Positions 40,781 through 48,332 of a stretch of DNA of 64,000 nucleotides are shown in pieces. Positions within the stretch are counted from its first letter, which is position 1. Each line of letters begins with the position of its first letter. The notes under the pieces are model-generated. The model searched no databases. It was not told where the DNA came from and worked only from the letters and a program-made list of their open reading frames with translations. The stretch is from Paraburkholderia bonniea (lineage in GTDB: Bacteria; Pseudomonadota; Gammaproteobacteria; Burkholderiales; Burkholderiaceae): assembly GCF_009455625.1 (NCBI RefSeq), contig NZ_QPEQ01000001.1, forward strand, positions 744,001 to 808,000, in the 5' to 3' direction. Position numbers and translations under genes: made by a program.

Positions 40781-41706
40781 GGCTGGACGGATTGTGGTTC
40801 GGCCAGGTCGCCATGGCCGCGCTGATGGACGTCGCGTTTGCCTTCGCCTTCGGTTCGGCCGTGCTGGGCGCGTGGCTGGCGAGCGATGCGCGGCTAACTG
40901 TCGCACCAGGCCGCTTGGCCTGGCAGCGGTCGCAGCGTTCGCTGCTGGCGGCGGTGGTCGTGTTGCTGCTGGCAGACCTCGGCTGGCTGCTGTATCAGTC
41001 GGCGCAGATGGGCGGCGTGCGTTTGCCTGCGGCGTTTGCGCTGGTGCCGACGGTGTTGCTGCAAACCAGTGTTGGTTACGCGTGGAGTGTTGCTTTCGGC
41101 GGTGCGCTGCTTTTGCTGCTGAGTGCACTGGTAGGGCCTGAGGGACGTGCGCGTTATTTGTTGCTGGCTTTGGGCGTGCTGTTCGTGGCGGCGGGCAAAG
41201 CTTCGATGGGGCACGCTGCCGATGGCGGTGTGCTGTCGGCGGGGCTTGGTTTGCACGTGCTGCATGTGGTGGCAACCAGCTTGTGGGGTGGGCTGGTGCT
41301 GGCGGCGGGATGTGCTGTGCTGCCCGCGCTGGGTGCGTCGGTCGCGCGCGGAGTGCTGATTCGCACGGCGCTCAAGGTGTCGAATGTGTCGCTGATCGCG
41401 CTGGTGTTTGTGCTGGTGAGCGGCGTGTTCAATGTGGAGCGTGGCGCGGGTGCTTCGCTCGAAGCGATTCAGTCCAGCATCTGGGGCCATGTGCTGTTGC
41501 TCAAGCTCGCGCTGGTTGCGCTGGCGCTGGTGTTCGGCGGGCTGAACCGGTTTCTTGCCTTGCCGCGTTTGCGTCGCACCGCATCCACCATGGATGCACA
41601 TACCTTCGTCAATGTGCTCTACCTCGAAGCGCTCACGATGATCGGTATTTTCATCATCGCAGCGGCGTTGTCGCATAGCGCGCCGCCCTTGACCTCGATG
41701 GGTTGA
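40777..41706 (+). CDS. copD: Copper resistance membrane protein CopD
   Basis: A 309-residue inner-membrane protein with about eight hydrophobic segments and conserved histidines (GKASMGHAADGG, LGLHVLHVVATSLWGG) as in the CopD copper importer family. It starts at the ATGA overlap with copC, so translation is coupled. CopC is thought to deliver copper to CopD for entry to the cytoplasm. No copA/copB partner is present. Confidence 0.92.
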   Translation: MRLDGLWFGQVAMAALMDVAFAFAFGSAVLGAWLASDARLTVAPGRLAWQRSQRSLLAAVVVLLLADLGWLLYQSAQMGGVRLPAAFALVPTVLLQTSVGYAWSVAFGGALLLLLSALVGPEGRARYLLLALGVLFVAAGKASMGHAADGGVLSAGLGLHVLHVVATSLWGGLVLAAGCAVLPALGASVARGVLIRTALKVSNVSLIALVFVLVSGVFNVERGAGASLEAIQSSIWGHVLLLKLALVALALVFGGLNRFLALPRLRRTASTMDAHTFVNVLYLEALTMIGIFIIAAALSHSAPPLTSMG

Positions 41707-41733
41707 GCGAGCTTTGCATTTGCGCTGGAGCGT

Positions 41734-41765
41734 AAAAAAGCGCCGCACAGGGGGCTGTGCGGCGC
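41734..41765 (-). terminator. Rho-independent terminator for the minus-strand gene at 41824
   Basis: A perfect 11-bp stem GCGCCGCACAG/CTGTGCGGCGC with a four-base loop is followed on the minus strand by six Ts. On the plus strand no T-run follows, so it serves the minus-strand gene rather than copD. Confidence 0.85.
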
Positions 41766-41823
41766 GAACCTACGGGCACACCGGCGGGGGACCGGCTCCC
41801 GTTCGACCCGTCGCAGTACCGGG

Positions 41824-42126
41824 TCATTCATAGCCCAGCCGGTGGCTCAGGATGGGCGCACAGAATAGCGCGATCGCGCATCCGGCCATGCGTCCTTCGA
41901 ATTCCGCCGAAGCAGCGTGCGCACGGTAGTGATTCACCAGCAGATCCAGTAGCGGTGGCAAGCAGTACAGCGCCGCCGTGGCGATCAAACATTTTTCGAC
42001 GGTTGAGATGTGCCAGCCGCGCTCGCAAGCGAGCGCCGCGCTGAGCACGCGCAGCACGCCAAAGACCACCAGCGCGCCGACAGCGGCTTGTTCGCGGATC
42101 AGATAGTCGGGCAGATATTCGGTCAT
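41824..42126 (-). CDS. Small membrane protein, unknown function
   Basis: A 100-residue protein with about three hydrophobic segments (AAVGALVVFGVLRVLSAALA, CLIATAALYCLPPLLDLLVN, MAGCAIALFCAPIL). No family is recognised. It is convergent with copD and followed by its own terminator, which supports it as a real transcription unit. Confidence 0.6.
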   Translation of the reverse strand: MTEYLPDYLIREQAAVGALVVFGVLRVLSAALACERGWHISTVEKCLIATAALYCLPPLLDLLVNHYRAHAASAEFEGRMAGCAIALFCAPILSHRLGYE

Positions 42127-42616
42127 CGCGGTTTCCTCATGCGGATTGCGGATTGCGGATTGCAGATCGTTGGCATGCCCACTCTTTCAGCAAGGATTGG
42201 GCCAGCATGGTTTCCGAATGTGATGAGGTGCCGCTTGAGCCTTGTCGGGCAGGGGCGCGGGCGGTTTTGTGGGGTGCGCTGAATGACGCCGCTTGCGTCT
42301 GAAACGTTACGTAACTGAAACGCCACTGTGGCGCGCTGACGTAACGCGTTCTGTTTGCGTGCGGTGGTTGTTTTTCAGTTGTCTTCAGAGCGGGTTTTCG
42401 TCACGCATGATGCGCGCGCGAAAATTCGTCGATCAGCACGCCGAATCATCTCGTTGCAGCGAAAGATAAAAATCGCTGGAAGGCTTTTTGCACGGCCTTC
42501 TGTTGAGTCGTAACGCATATTTTTATGAGGCTATTTTCAGGATGCGAGGCGCATTCCCAGCCATAAAATACGCGCCCCATCGAAGTCTCGTCGGGACTCA
42601 ATACAAGGAAACGAAA
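42127..42616. other. Gene-free spacer between divergent small genes
   Basis: Nearly 490 bp. It has three tandem copies of GCGGATT near 42141 and a TAACGT-rich palindromic stretch around 42303-42350, but no supported coding frame. Promoters of the genes on both sides should be here. Confidence 0.5.
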
Positions 42617-43087
42617 ATGAAAATGACAGGGCGTATTTTTACCGCCGTGGTAGTGGTCGGCTCACTGGTTTTGTCTGGTTGTACCAACATGAGTTCGGGT
42701 AGCGTTTATTCGTCGTCGCAAGCTCAGCGCGAAGAAACGGTCCGCACTGGCACGGTCGAAAGCGTGCGGGTGGTGAAGCTCAGCTCGAACGATGGCCATA
42801 GCAGCGGCCTTGGTCTGATTGGCGGCGGCGCGCTGGGTGCTGTGGCGGGTAGCGCATTGGGTGGCGGGCGCGGCAAGATTCTGACAACCATCGCCGGTGG
42901 CCTGGCTGGCGCAGTGGCAGGACGTGCAGTCGAAAACCGTGCGTCAGTCAGCAATGGCCTGGAAATCGTCGTGCGCCTGGATAACGGCGAAACGCGCGCG
43001 GTTACGCAGGCAGCAGACGAAGCGTTCTCTGCGGGTGACCGGGTTCGCCTGCTCTCCAGCGGCGGCACGACTCGTGTCACTCACTAA
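42617..43087 (+). CDS. Glycine-zipper outer-membrane lipoprotein, SlyB-like
   Basis: A 156-residue lipoprotein from the ATG at 42617, with AAGGAA six bases upstream. The signal peptide has lipobox LVLSGC. The middle carries glycine-zipper repeats (GLIGGGALGAVAGSALGGG, TIAGGLAGAVAGRAVE) as in the 17-kDa antigen/SlyB/Pcp family, followed by a beta-rich C-terminal domain (GLEIVVRLDNGETRAVTQ). Such proteins sit in the outer membrane and respond to envelope stress. It is followed by another small lipoprotein. Confidence 0.88.
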   Translation: MKMTGRIFTAVVVVGSLVLSGCTNMSSGSVYSSSQAQREETVRTGTVESVRVVKLSSNDGHSSGLGLIGGGALGAVAGSALGGGRGKILTTIAGGLAGAVAGRAVENRASVSNGLEIVVRLDNGETRAVTQAADEAFSAGDRVRLLSSGGTTRVTH

Positions 43088-43152
43088 GTACCGGTGCCAG
43101 GCCGCGGCAGTGTTCTGTTGCGGCCGGCAACACCGAAGCAGGAGAAGTTTGT

Positions 43153-43359
43153 TTGAACCTCGATCGTGTAGTTAAGCCGTCTCGCGCCCGCCAACTGGCT
43201 GGGCTCGCGGCATTGTGCGTCACGCTGTCTGGCTTGTCCGGCTGCGGTGTGCTCGCAGCACCTTGCCGCGTGGCGTCGGCGGGTTTAAAGATCGTGCCGG
43301 TGGTGGGCCATGTCGCCGCGCTGCCGACCGATGCCTGTGCCGATGTGATTGATCCTTAA
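43153..43359 (+). CDS. Small lipoprotein (DUF6726-like)
   Basis: A 68-residue predicted lipoprotein starting at TTG 43153 behind AGGAGAAG. The signal segment LAALCVTLSGLSGC carries the lipobox, and the short mature part APCRVASAGLKIVPVVGHVA with a later ACADVID pattern is reminiscent of a small Burkholderia lipoprotein family. Two further Cys residues could form a disulfide. It lies 65 bp after the SlyB-like gene and before a strong terminator. Confidence 0.72.
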   Translation: MNLDRVVKPSRARQLAGLAALCVTLSGLSGCGVLAAPCRVASAGLKIVPVVGHVAALPTDACADVIDP

Positions 43360-43400
43360 GCGCAGGCCGTCAGGCCGTATTAGAAGGCTGTGGAAGCACA

Positions 43401-43440
43401 CTGGCCGCTGGCATTTTTGAATGCCAGCGGCCAGTTTTTT
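43401..43440 (+). terminator. Rho-independent terminator after the lipoprotein genes
   Basis: A 15-bp perfect stem CTGGCCGCTGGCATT/AATGCCAGCGGCCAG is followed by six Ts. Confidence 0.92.
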
Positions 43441-43458
43441 GGTGCCCGAGGTTTGCCC

Positions 43459-43493
43459 AAAAAAAAGCGTGAGCCCCTCAAAGGCTCACGCTT
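43459..43493 (-). terminator. Rho-independent terminator for the permease gene
   Basis: The stem AAGCGTGAGCC/GGCTCACGCTT has, on the minus strand, a run of eight Ts after it (43459-43466 read in reverse). It lies 45 bp beyond the permease stop. Confidence 0.88.
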
Positions 43494-43538
43494 CTATTTG
43501 CTTCTGTTTGCTTCTATGTCACACGATGCAACCAGCGC

Positions 43539-45029
43539 TTAATGCTGGCCGTCGTTCGTGCTGCGTGCAATGGCGACGAAGTCGCTTTCCTTGATATTGC
43601 GAATCACTTTGTCTTCGGCTTCAAGATCAAGTGAGCGGCACAAGAACAGATATACCGCGCCCGAGACGATCAGCCCGACCAGCCAGGCTACGTCAACGCC
43701 ACCCAGCAGACGGGCGAAGTAGCCGATGAAGATCTCGTGATTGGCGGCGGAATCGTTGATGTAGAAGAACGGCACCATCGCAGCAAAGCCAATCAGGTAG
43801 GCCGCAATGCCGCGCATCTGCCACGCACCGTAAATGCCGTTTGGCGTGAAGAAGTCAGGAATCGCATAACGGCCCCGGCGCACGAAGAAGAAATCCACCA
43901 GGTTGACGGCCGTCCATGGCACGAGGAAGTACAGCATCAGCACGAGGAACTGGTGCAGCAGGTGGATGCCATTGCCGCCAATCATCAGCACGCACGACAT
44001 CACGACGAGGCTGATGACGATGATCGAGATCACGCGTGCGCCGCGAGTGGGATTGATCTTATGGATCGAATCGACGCCGGTCAGCAGGGTCAGCATCGCG
44101 CTATAGGTGTTCAGCGCGATGATCGGCAAGAAGCCCAGCACCGACACGATCACGATCAGTTGTCCCAGCCCCGGCACGACGGATGAACCTACCTGGCTCA
44201 TTGCCGCGAGCGCGTCGGACGACTTCAGCATTTCTGCCATCCATGCGCCCAGACCGATCATCCACGCGCCCGAGAGCGATGCCGAGATAAAGATCACGGT
44301 AATCAGCTTCGGACGGCTGGTGTTCTTCGGCAGATAGCGCGAGTAATCAGAAACATACGGTGCGTACGAGATGTTGTAGCTCGCACCAATCGCAAACTGA
44401 GTGGCAAACGCGATCCAGTTAAAGCCGAGTTCCGGGTTATGCACAGCAGGCGCGCCTGTCGTACCGAACATCAGTGCCAGCGTAACCAGTGCATACAGCG
44501 GCAGCGTGGCGATCAGGGCCCATTTGAAGACCTTGTGCATCAGGTCGTGGCCGTAGATCGACAGCAGCCCGCCGATAGCGATGGAGATGATGGTCACCAT
44601 CGTCGGGTCCAGCCCGAACACGCTCTTCATGCCGTCCGCGATCAGCGCGACGTTGACCACGTTGAAGCCGACAAACACAAACAGCGTGGCGAGCAGCGCA
44701 AGGATCACGCCGCGATAGCCGAACTGTGCCCGCGACTGGATCATTTGCGGCAAGCCCATGTCAGGCCCTTGCGAGCCATGGAACGCCATGAAGATGGTGC
44801 CGAACATGATGCCCAGCGCGCCTGCGAGCGTGGTCCAGCCTGCGGTCAGGCCCATGCTGGGGCCGACAAAGCCAATCGAAATCGTAAAGAAGTGGAAGTT
44901 GCCAAGGAACCAGAACGGCCCCTGGCTGCTGAGTTTGGCGTGCCGTTCGCTTTCAGGCACGTAGTCGATTGAGCGGCTCTCGACTTCGATGCCACCGCCT
45001 CCGCGAGCGGCTTGATTCAGATTGGTCAT
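43539..45029 (-). CDS. NCS1-family nucleobase/cytosine-type permease
   Basis: A 496-residue inner-membrane symporter with about 12 hydrophobic segments. NCS1 hallmarks include the N-terminal VPESERHAKLSSQGPFWFLG, GSQGPDMGLPQMIQSRAQFG and DYSRYLPKNTSRPKLI. The start ATG at 45029 is preceded by AGGAGA. NCS1 proteins move cytosine, allantoin, hydantoin, thiamine or related compounds; the substrate cannot be read from sequence. It is downstream of an agmatinase-like gene on the same strand, which suggests uptake of a guanidino compound rather than cytosine. Confidence 0.85.
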   Translation of the reverse strand: MTNLNQAARGGGGIEVESRSIDYVPESERHAKLSSQGPFWFLGNFHFFTISIGFVGPSMGLTAGWTTLAGALGIMFGTIFMAFHGSQGPDMGLPQMIQSRAQFGYRGVILALLATLFVFVGFNVVNVALIADGMKSVFGLDPTMVTIISIAIGGLLSIYGHDLMHKVFKWALIATLPLYALVTLALMFGTTGAPAVHNPELGFNWIAFATQFAIGASYNISYAPYVSDYSRYLPKNTSRPKLITVIFISASLSGAWMIGLGAWMAEMLKSSDALAAMSQVGSSVVPGLGQLIVIVSVLGFLPIIALNTYSAMLTLLTGVDSIHKINPTRGARVISIIVISLVVMSCVLMIGGNGIHLLHQFLVLMLYFLVPWTAVNLVDFFFVRRGRYAIPDFFTPNGIYGAWQMRGIAAYLIGFAAMVPFFYINDSAANHEIFIGYFARLLGGVDVAWLVGLIVSGAVYLFLCRSLDLEAEDKVIRNIKESDFVAIARSTNDGQH

Positions 45030-45285
45030 GGGAATGGTCTCCTGATGGGTAGGACATGTGAGCCGCCTGGCCACGGCTGGAATCAATCCGGCACGGTGGC
45101 ACGCGTATCGCTTCGTGAGCTGGCGCGACGCTGCTGTGTGGTGCGGCAGGCGTCATGCCAGCAAGGTGCAGGGCGGTGAGCATTCGCGGCGCTGGTACAA
45201 CATTCCAGGCCAGCGCGCGTTGCCGCCGCCCTCGCGGTTTTTTCAGGCTTGAGGTGAGGCAGCCAGGGCAGTTGGGGCGGTTGGT

Positions 45286-46242
45286 TTAGCCGCGCCGCTC
45301 GACGCCAGGCAGCACGCACAACAATTCAAAGGCGAGGTTCGCGCCCAGCAGCGCGGTGGTGCCGAACGGGTCATAGGGCGGAGCGACTTCGACGAGATCG
45401 CAGCCGATGATGTTCAGCCCGTGGCTGCCGCGAATGATTTCCAGGGCTTGTGGCACGGTCAGCCCGGCGATTTCAGGGGTGCCGGTGCCGGGGGCGAAGG
45501 CTGGGTCGATGCCGTCGATATCGAAAGTGATGTAGACCGGCCCGTCGCCCATCTGCTCGCGGATTTGCGTCATCAGTGGCACCAGTGTCTGGTTCCAGCA
45601 CTCCTCCGCTTGCACCACGCGAAAGCCCTGGTCGCGGCACCAGTCGAAATCTTCCGCGGCGTAACCCGTGCCACGCAGGCCGATCTGCACGACGCGTTTG
45701 CAGTCGAGCAGGCCTTCTTCAACCGCCCGGCGAAACGGTGTGCCGTGGGCGATCTTCTCGCCCATCATCGTGTCGTTGACGTCAGCGTGGGCATCGACGT
45801 GAATCAGGCCGACCTTGCCGTACTTGCGATGGATCGAGCGCAGGATCGGCAGGGTGATGGTGTGGTCGCCGCCCAGCGTGAGCGGCTTGGTGCCGTGCTT
45901 GAGGATGCTGTCGTAAGCGTCTTCGATGCGTTTGATCGAATCGTGCAGGTTGTATGGATTGATGGCGACGTCGCCGATATCGGCCACCTGTAATGAATCA
46001 AACGGCGCGGCGCGCGTGGCCATGTTGTAGGGGCGCAGCAGCGCGGATTCACTGCGGATCTGGCGCGGGCCAAACCGTGCGCCGGTGCGGTTCGAGGTGC
46101 CGAGGTCAAACGGCACGCCGACAAAGCAGGCGTCGAGCCCTTCGGCTGATTCGACATGCGGCAACCGCATCATGGTTGCAATCCCGCCGCTACGTGGCAT
46201 CGCATTACCGCTGAGCGGCTGAAAGTGTTCGGCTTCAGTCAT
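45286..46242 (-). CDS. Agmatinase/guanidinobutyrase-type ureohydrolase
   Basis: A 318-residue manganese ureohydrolase. All metal-ligand motifs are present: GGDHTITLPI, HVDAHADVND and TFDIDGIDPAFAPGTGTPE. Family members release urea from agmatine, 4-guanidinobutyrate, 3-guanidinopropionate or similar guanidines, and specificity is not readable here. The NCS1 permease 256 bp downstream on the same strand parallels the guanidinobutyrase region of pseudomonads, so guanidinobutyrate or another guanidino acid is a reasonable alternative to agmatine. AAGAGA precedes the ATG. Confidence 0.85.
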   Translation of the reverse strand: MTEAEHFQPLSGNAMPRSGGIATMMRLPHVESAEGLDACFVGVPFDLGTSNRTGARFGPRQIRSESALLRPYNMATRAAPFDSLQVADIGDVAINPYNLHDSIKRIEDAYDSILKHGTKPLTLGGDHTITLPILRSIHRKYGKVGLIHVDAHADVNDTMMGEKIAHGTPFRRAVEEGLLDCKRVVQIGLRGTGYAAEDFDWCRDQGFRVVQAEECWNQTLVPLMTQIREQMGDGPVYITFDIDGIDPAFAPGTGTPEIAGLTVPQALEIIRGSHGLNIIGCDLVEVAPPYDPFGTTALLGANLAFELLCVLPGVERRG

Positions 46243-46704
46243 ATTTATCTCTTATTAATGAATCTGGCACTAGTAGTAAGGGGGAATGCACCGGTAGCGA
46301 TTTTTTACACGCACATAACCGCAAAGAAAATCTGCAAATGCAGACGTCAACATCGCGCACGGGCAATGTGTGGCGCTAATTCAAGCTGAAGCGGGTGCTG
46401 CAATCTGAAATAAAATTTTTATGGAAAGTAAAAATCAGATTGATTGAAAATGGTTTTAAAATAAATGCGTTCTGGTTATTGCGCTATTTTTTGCAATAAT
46501 CGGAGAATTATTATTTCTGCTCTTTAAAAATATCCGTGCGAAGGTGCTTCAACCATTTTTAAGATGGATTAATTATTTCAATTGTCTGAATTTTTTCATC
46601 CCTGTTGTTGCGTTTTAAGAAATAAAAACTCGTTTGATTTTTTTGCCTGAGCCAGGCGGCAGTTCTGGTGATTTTTTTAAGTATTTTTTAACAAGGGGAT
46701 TCAC
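46243..46704. other. AT-rich divergent spacer
   Basis: About 460 bp, markedly richer in A and T than the flanking genes, with no supported gene. It separates the ureohydrolase from the beta-helix gene and marks the left border of the autotransporter locus. I looked for a guanidine riboswitch ahead of the ureohydrolase and saw none. Confidence 0.6.
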
Positions 46705-48183
46705 ATGTTATTTTTTAAATTGATGGTTCGTCCCGTGGTGGCCGGTGGCCTGGCAATATTGGGTACCCATACCGCGTTTGCTGGCGAAATCTGTGGTGGT
46801 GAAACCATGCCCACTACGCCCCCAGTGCTGTGTGCCCAGGATTTTGGTTTGTATCCGGGCGTCGGCACGGATTCAGCCCCGATGATGCAAAAGGCGCTTG
46901 ATTCAGCCTCGGAGCGGAAGCGGGGTTTGTTTTTCCCCGCGGGAATTTACCGTTTTGGCGAGCCGCTCAAAATACGAAGCCATAACTCGATCATTGGCTC
47001 AACCAAAGACGCGACGATTTTTGCCGGGCCAGTGCCGAATGGCCTGGCGACAGGGATGGGCGATGAAAGCTACAGTGCGGCCGTGACCGATGTCACGATC
47101 GAAAACATTATTTTCAACAACATCTATGTGCGTTTTTATGGGCCGTATAAACGCCGCATGGCTATCCGCTATAACGTCTTCATCAATACCAACCGGGCGG
47201 GTGAGCAACTGGCGGTGTCTCATATTCCCTATGAGGTCAGGGGCAATGTGCTGATGCGCGGCCCGAATTATCCGGGGCTCGGGCTGAGCACTTACGCTAA
47301 CAAGGTCATTAATGGACGTGGCCTGCTGGTAGAAGGTAATTTCCTGGGCTCACCCGATCAGCGGCAGCGCGCCTCAACCTATGTCGACAATAAAACCGGT
47401 GCATTGATTGATCGCGTGCTTCAGTTACGCAAAGACGGGCGGCTTTCTTTTAGCGATGACCAGGGTAATTACGTTGCGGGCTGGTATGCAACGAGTCAGC
47501 TACAAGGCGCGGTATTCCGGCGGAATTATTTTGCGGGCAATACCCTGCGCAAATTGTGGAATCCGAAAACCGGGGAGGAGGACATCCAGCGCGATCACAA
47601 TATCTATCTCAAGGAATATAACGGTGTCGATATTGTGCAGAATTATTTCTCGGGCTGGCCCGATCAGCCTGCCGGACAGCTTAAATTCCGCAACGCGCAG
47701 AATCTGGTGTTTGCCGCGAATTATCTCGATGGGATTTCGTTCAACGCCCGGCCTTATGACAATAGTTTGCTGATGTTCATGCGCGATACGTATATCTTTA
47801 ATAATGTGCTGAAGCAAATCGAGGTTAATCACAAGCCTAGTGAATCGCTAGTGAGTTACTGGCAGAATTTCACCGATTCGCCATCCGCCAAAATTGATGT
47901 GCGTGATTATCTGGTATTCAGCAATCGTTTTGCTGCAGCGGATAAAGCCACGTGCCGTGTGACTGCGCCAAAGGTCACGCTAAGCCCGGGGCAGTTTCTG
48001 GCGGCAGACAATCGTTATGCAGATGGTTCGGCCGTGGCTAGTTGCGGTTCGGTGCGGGAAAGTACCGTCGAGCAGATGAAAGCCAGGTTGCCGCAGGCCA
48101 AGCACAAATATCTTGCGCTGCAGCCCATAGAGCCTGGTATGGCTAATGATTGGCCCGCATCAGATCCCGCAGTGAAGCAATAA
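46705..48183 (+). CDS. Secreted right-handed beta-helix protein (pectate-lyase-like fold)
   Basis: A 492-residue exported protein with a signal peptide ending at HTAFAG. The start of the mature domain, DFGLYPGVGTDSAPMMQKAL followed by GLFFPAGIYRFGEPLKI, is the classic opening of the pectate_lyase_3/GH28-related beta-helix (DFGA-GDG-DDT-AIQ-A pattern). Repeated short strands with Asn turns follow (ITIENIIFNN-like, NYFAGN, NYFSGWPDQ, NYLDGISF). Catalytic residues are not obvious, so enzyme activity on polysaccharide is uncertain. Slightly low GC. It is convergent with the first trimeric autotransporter, and its terminator is shared. Confidence 0.75.
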   Translation: MLFFKLMVRPVVAGGLAILGTHTAFAGEICGGETMPTTPPVLCAQDFGLYPGVGTDSAPMMQKALDSASERKRGLFFPAGIYRFGEPLKIRSHNSIIGSTKDATIFAGPVPNGLATGMGDESYSAAVTDVTIENIIFNNIYVRFYGPYKRRMAIRYNVFINTNRAGEQLAVSHIPYEVRGNVLMRGPNYPGLGLSTYANKVINGRGLLVEGNFLGSPDQRQRASTYVDNKTGALIDRVLQLRKDGRLSFSDDQGNYVAGWYATSQLQGAVFRRNYFAGNTLRKLWNPKTGEEDIQRDHNIYLKEYNGVDIVQNYFSGWPDQPAGQLKFRNAQNLVFAANYLDGISFNARPYDNSLLMFMRDTYIFNNVLKQIEVNHKPSESLVSYWQNFTDSPSAKIDVRDYLVFSNRFAAADKATCRVTAPKVTLSPGQFLAADNRYADGSAVASCGSVRESTVEQMKARLPQAKHKYLALQPIEPGMANDWPASDPAVKQ

Positions 48184-48207
48184 CAGTGAAACAGTGAAGC
48201 AATAAAA

Positions 48208-48241
48208 AACGGGGCGTCGAATCAGCATTCGACGCCCCGTT
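48208..48241. terminator. Bidirectional rho-independent terminator
   Basis: A perfect 15-bp stem AACGGGGCGTCGAAT/ATTCGACGCCCCGTT with a CAGC loop, flanked by A and T runs, lies between the convergent beta-helix and autotransporter genes. A degraded relative (GGGCGTCGAATGATGCGACGC) stands at about 51219, 3' of the second autotransporter. Confidence 0.9.
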
Positions 48242-48332
48242 TCATTGGGTCGGGCCGTTCAGGGCACAACAGAAAAAAAAGAACACAAAACAGCAGAAAA
48301 AAAAGCACAACAGAACGGCCCGTGTTGCCTCG

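Noticed and set aside
40046..41275. 409-codon minus-strand open frame
   Set aside because: It lies antisense to copC and copD, which have clear family motifs; its composition (Arg/Ala/Pro/Gln-rich) is that of an antisense frame in GC-rich DNA.
46243..46330. Guanidine riboswitch ahead of the ureohydrolase
   Set aside because: I looked for the ACGR loop pair and the class I/III cores on the minus strand and did not find them.
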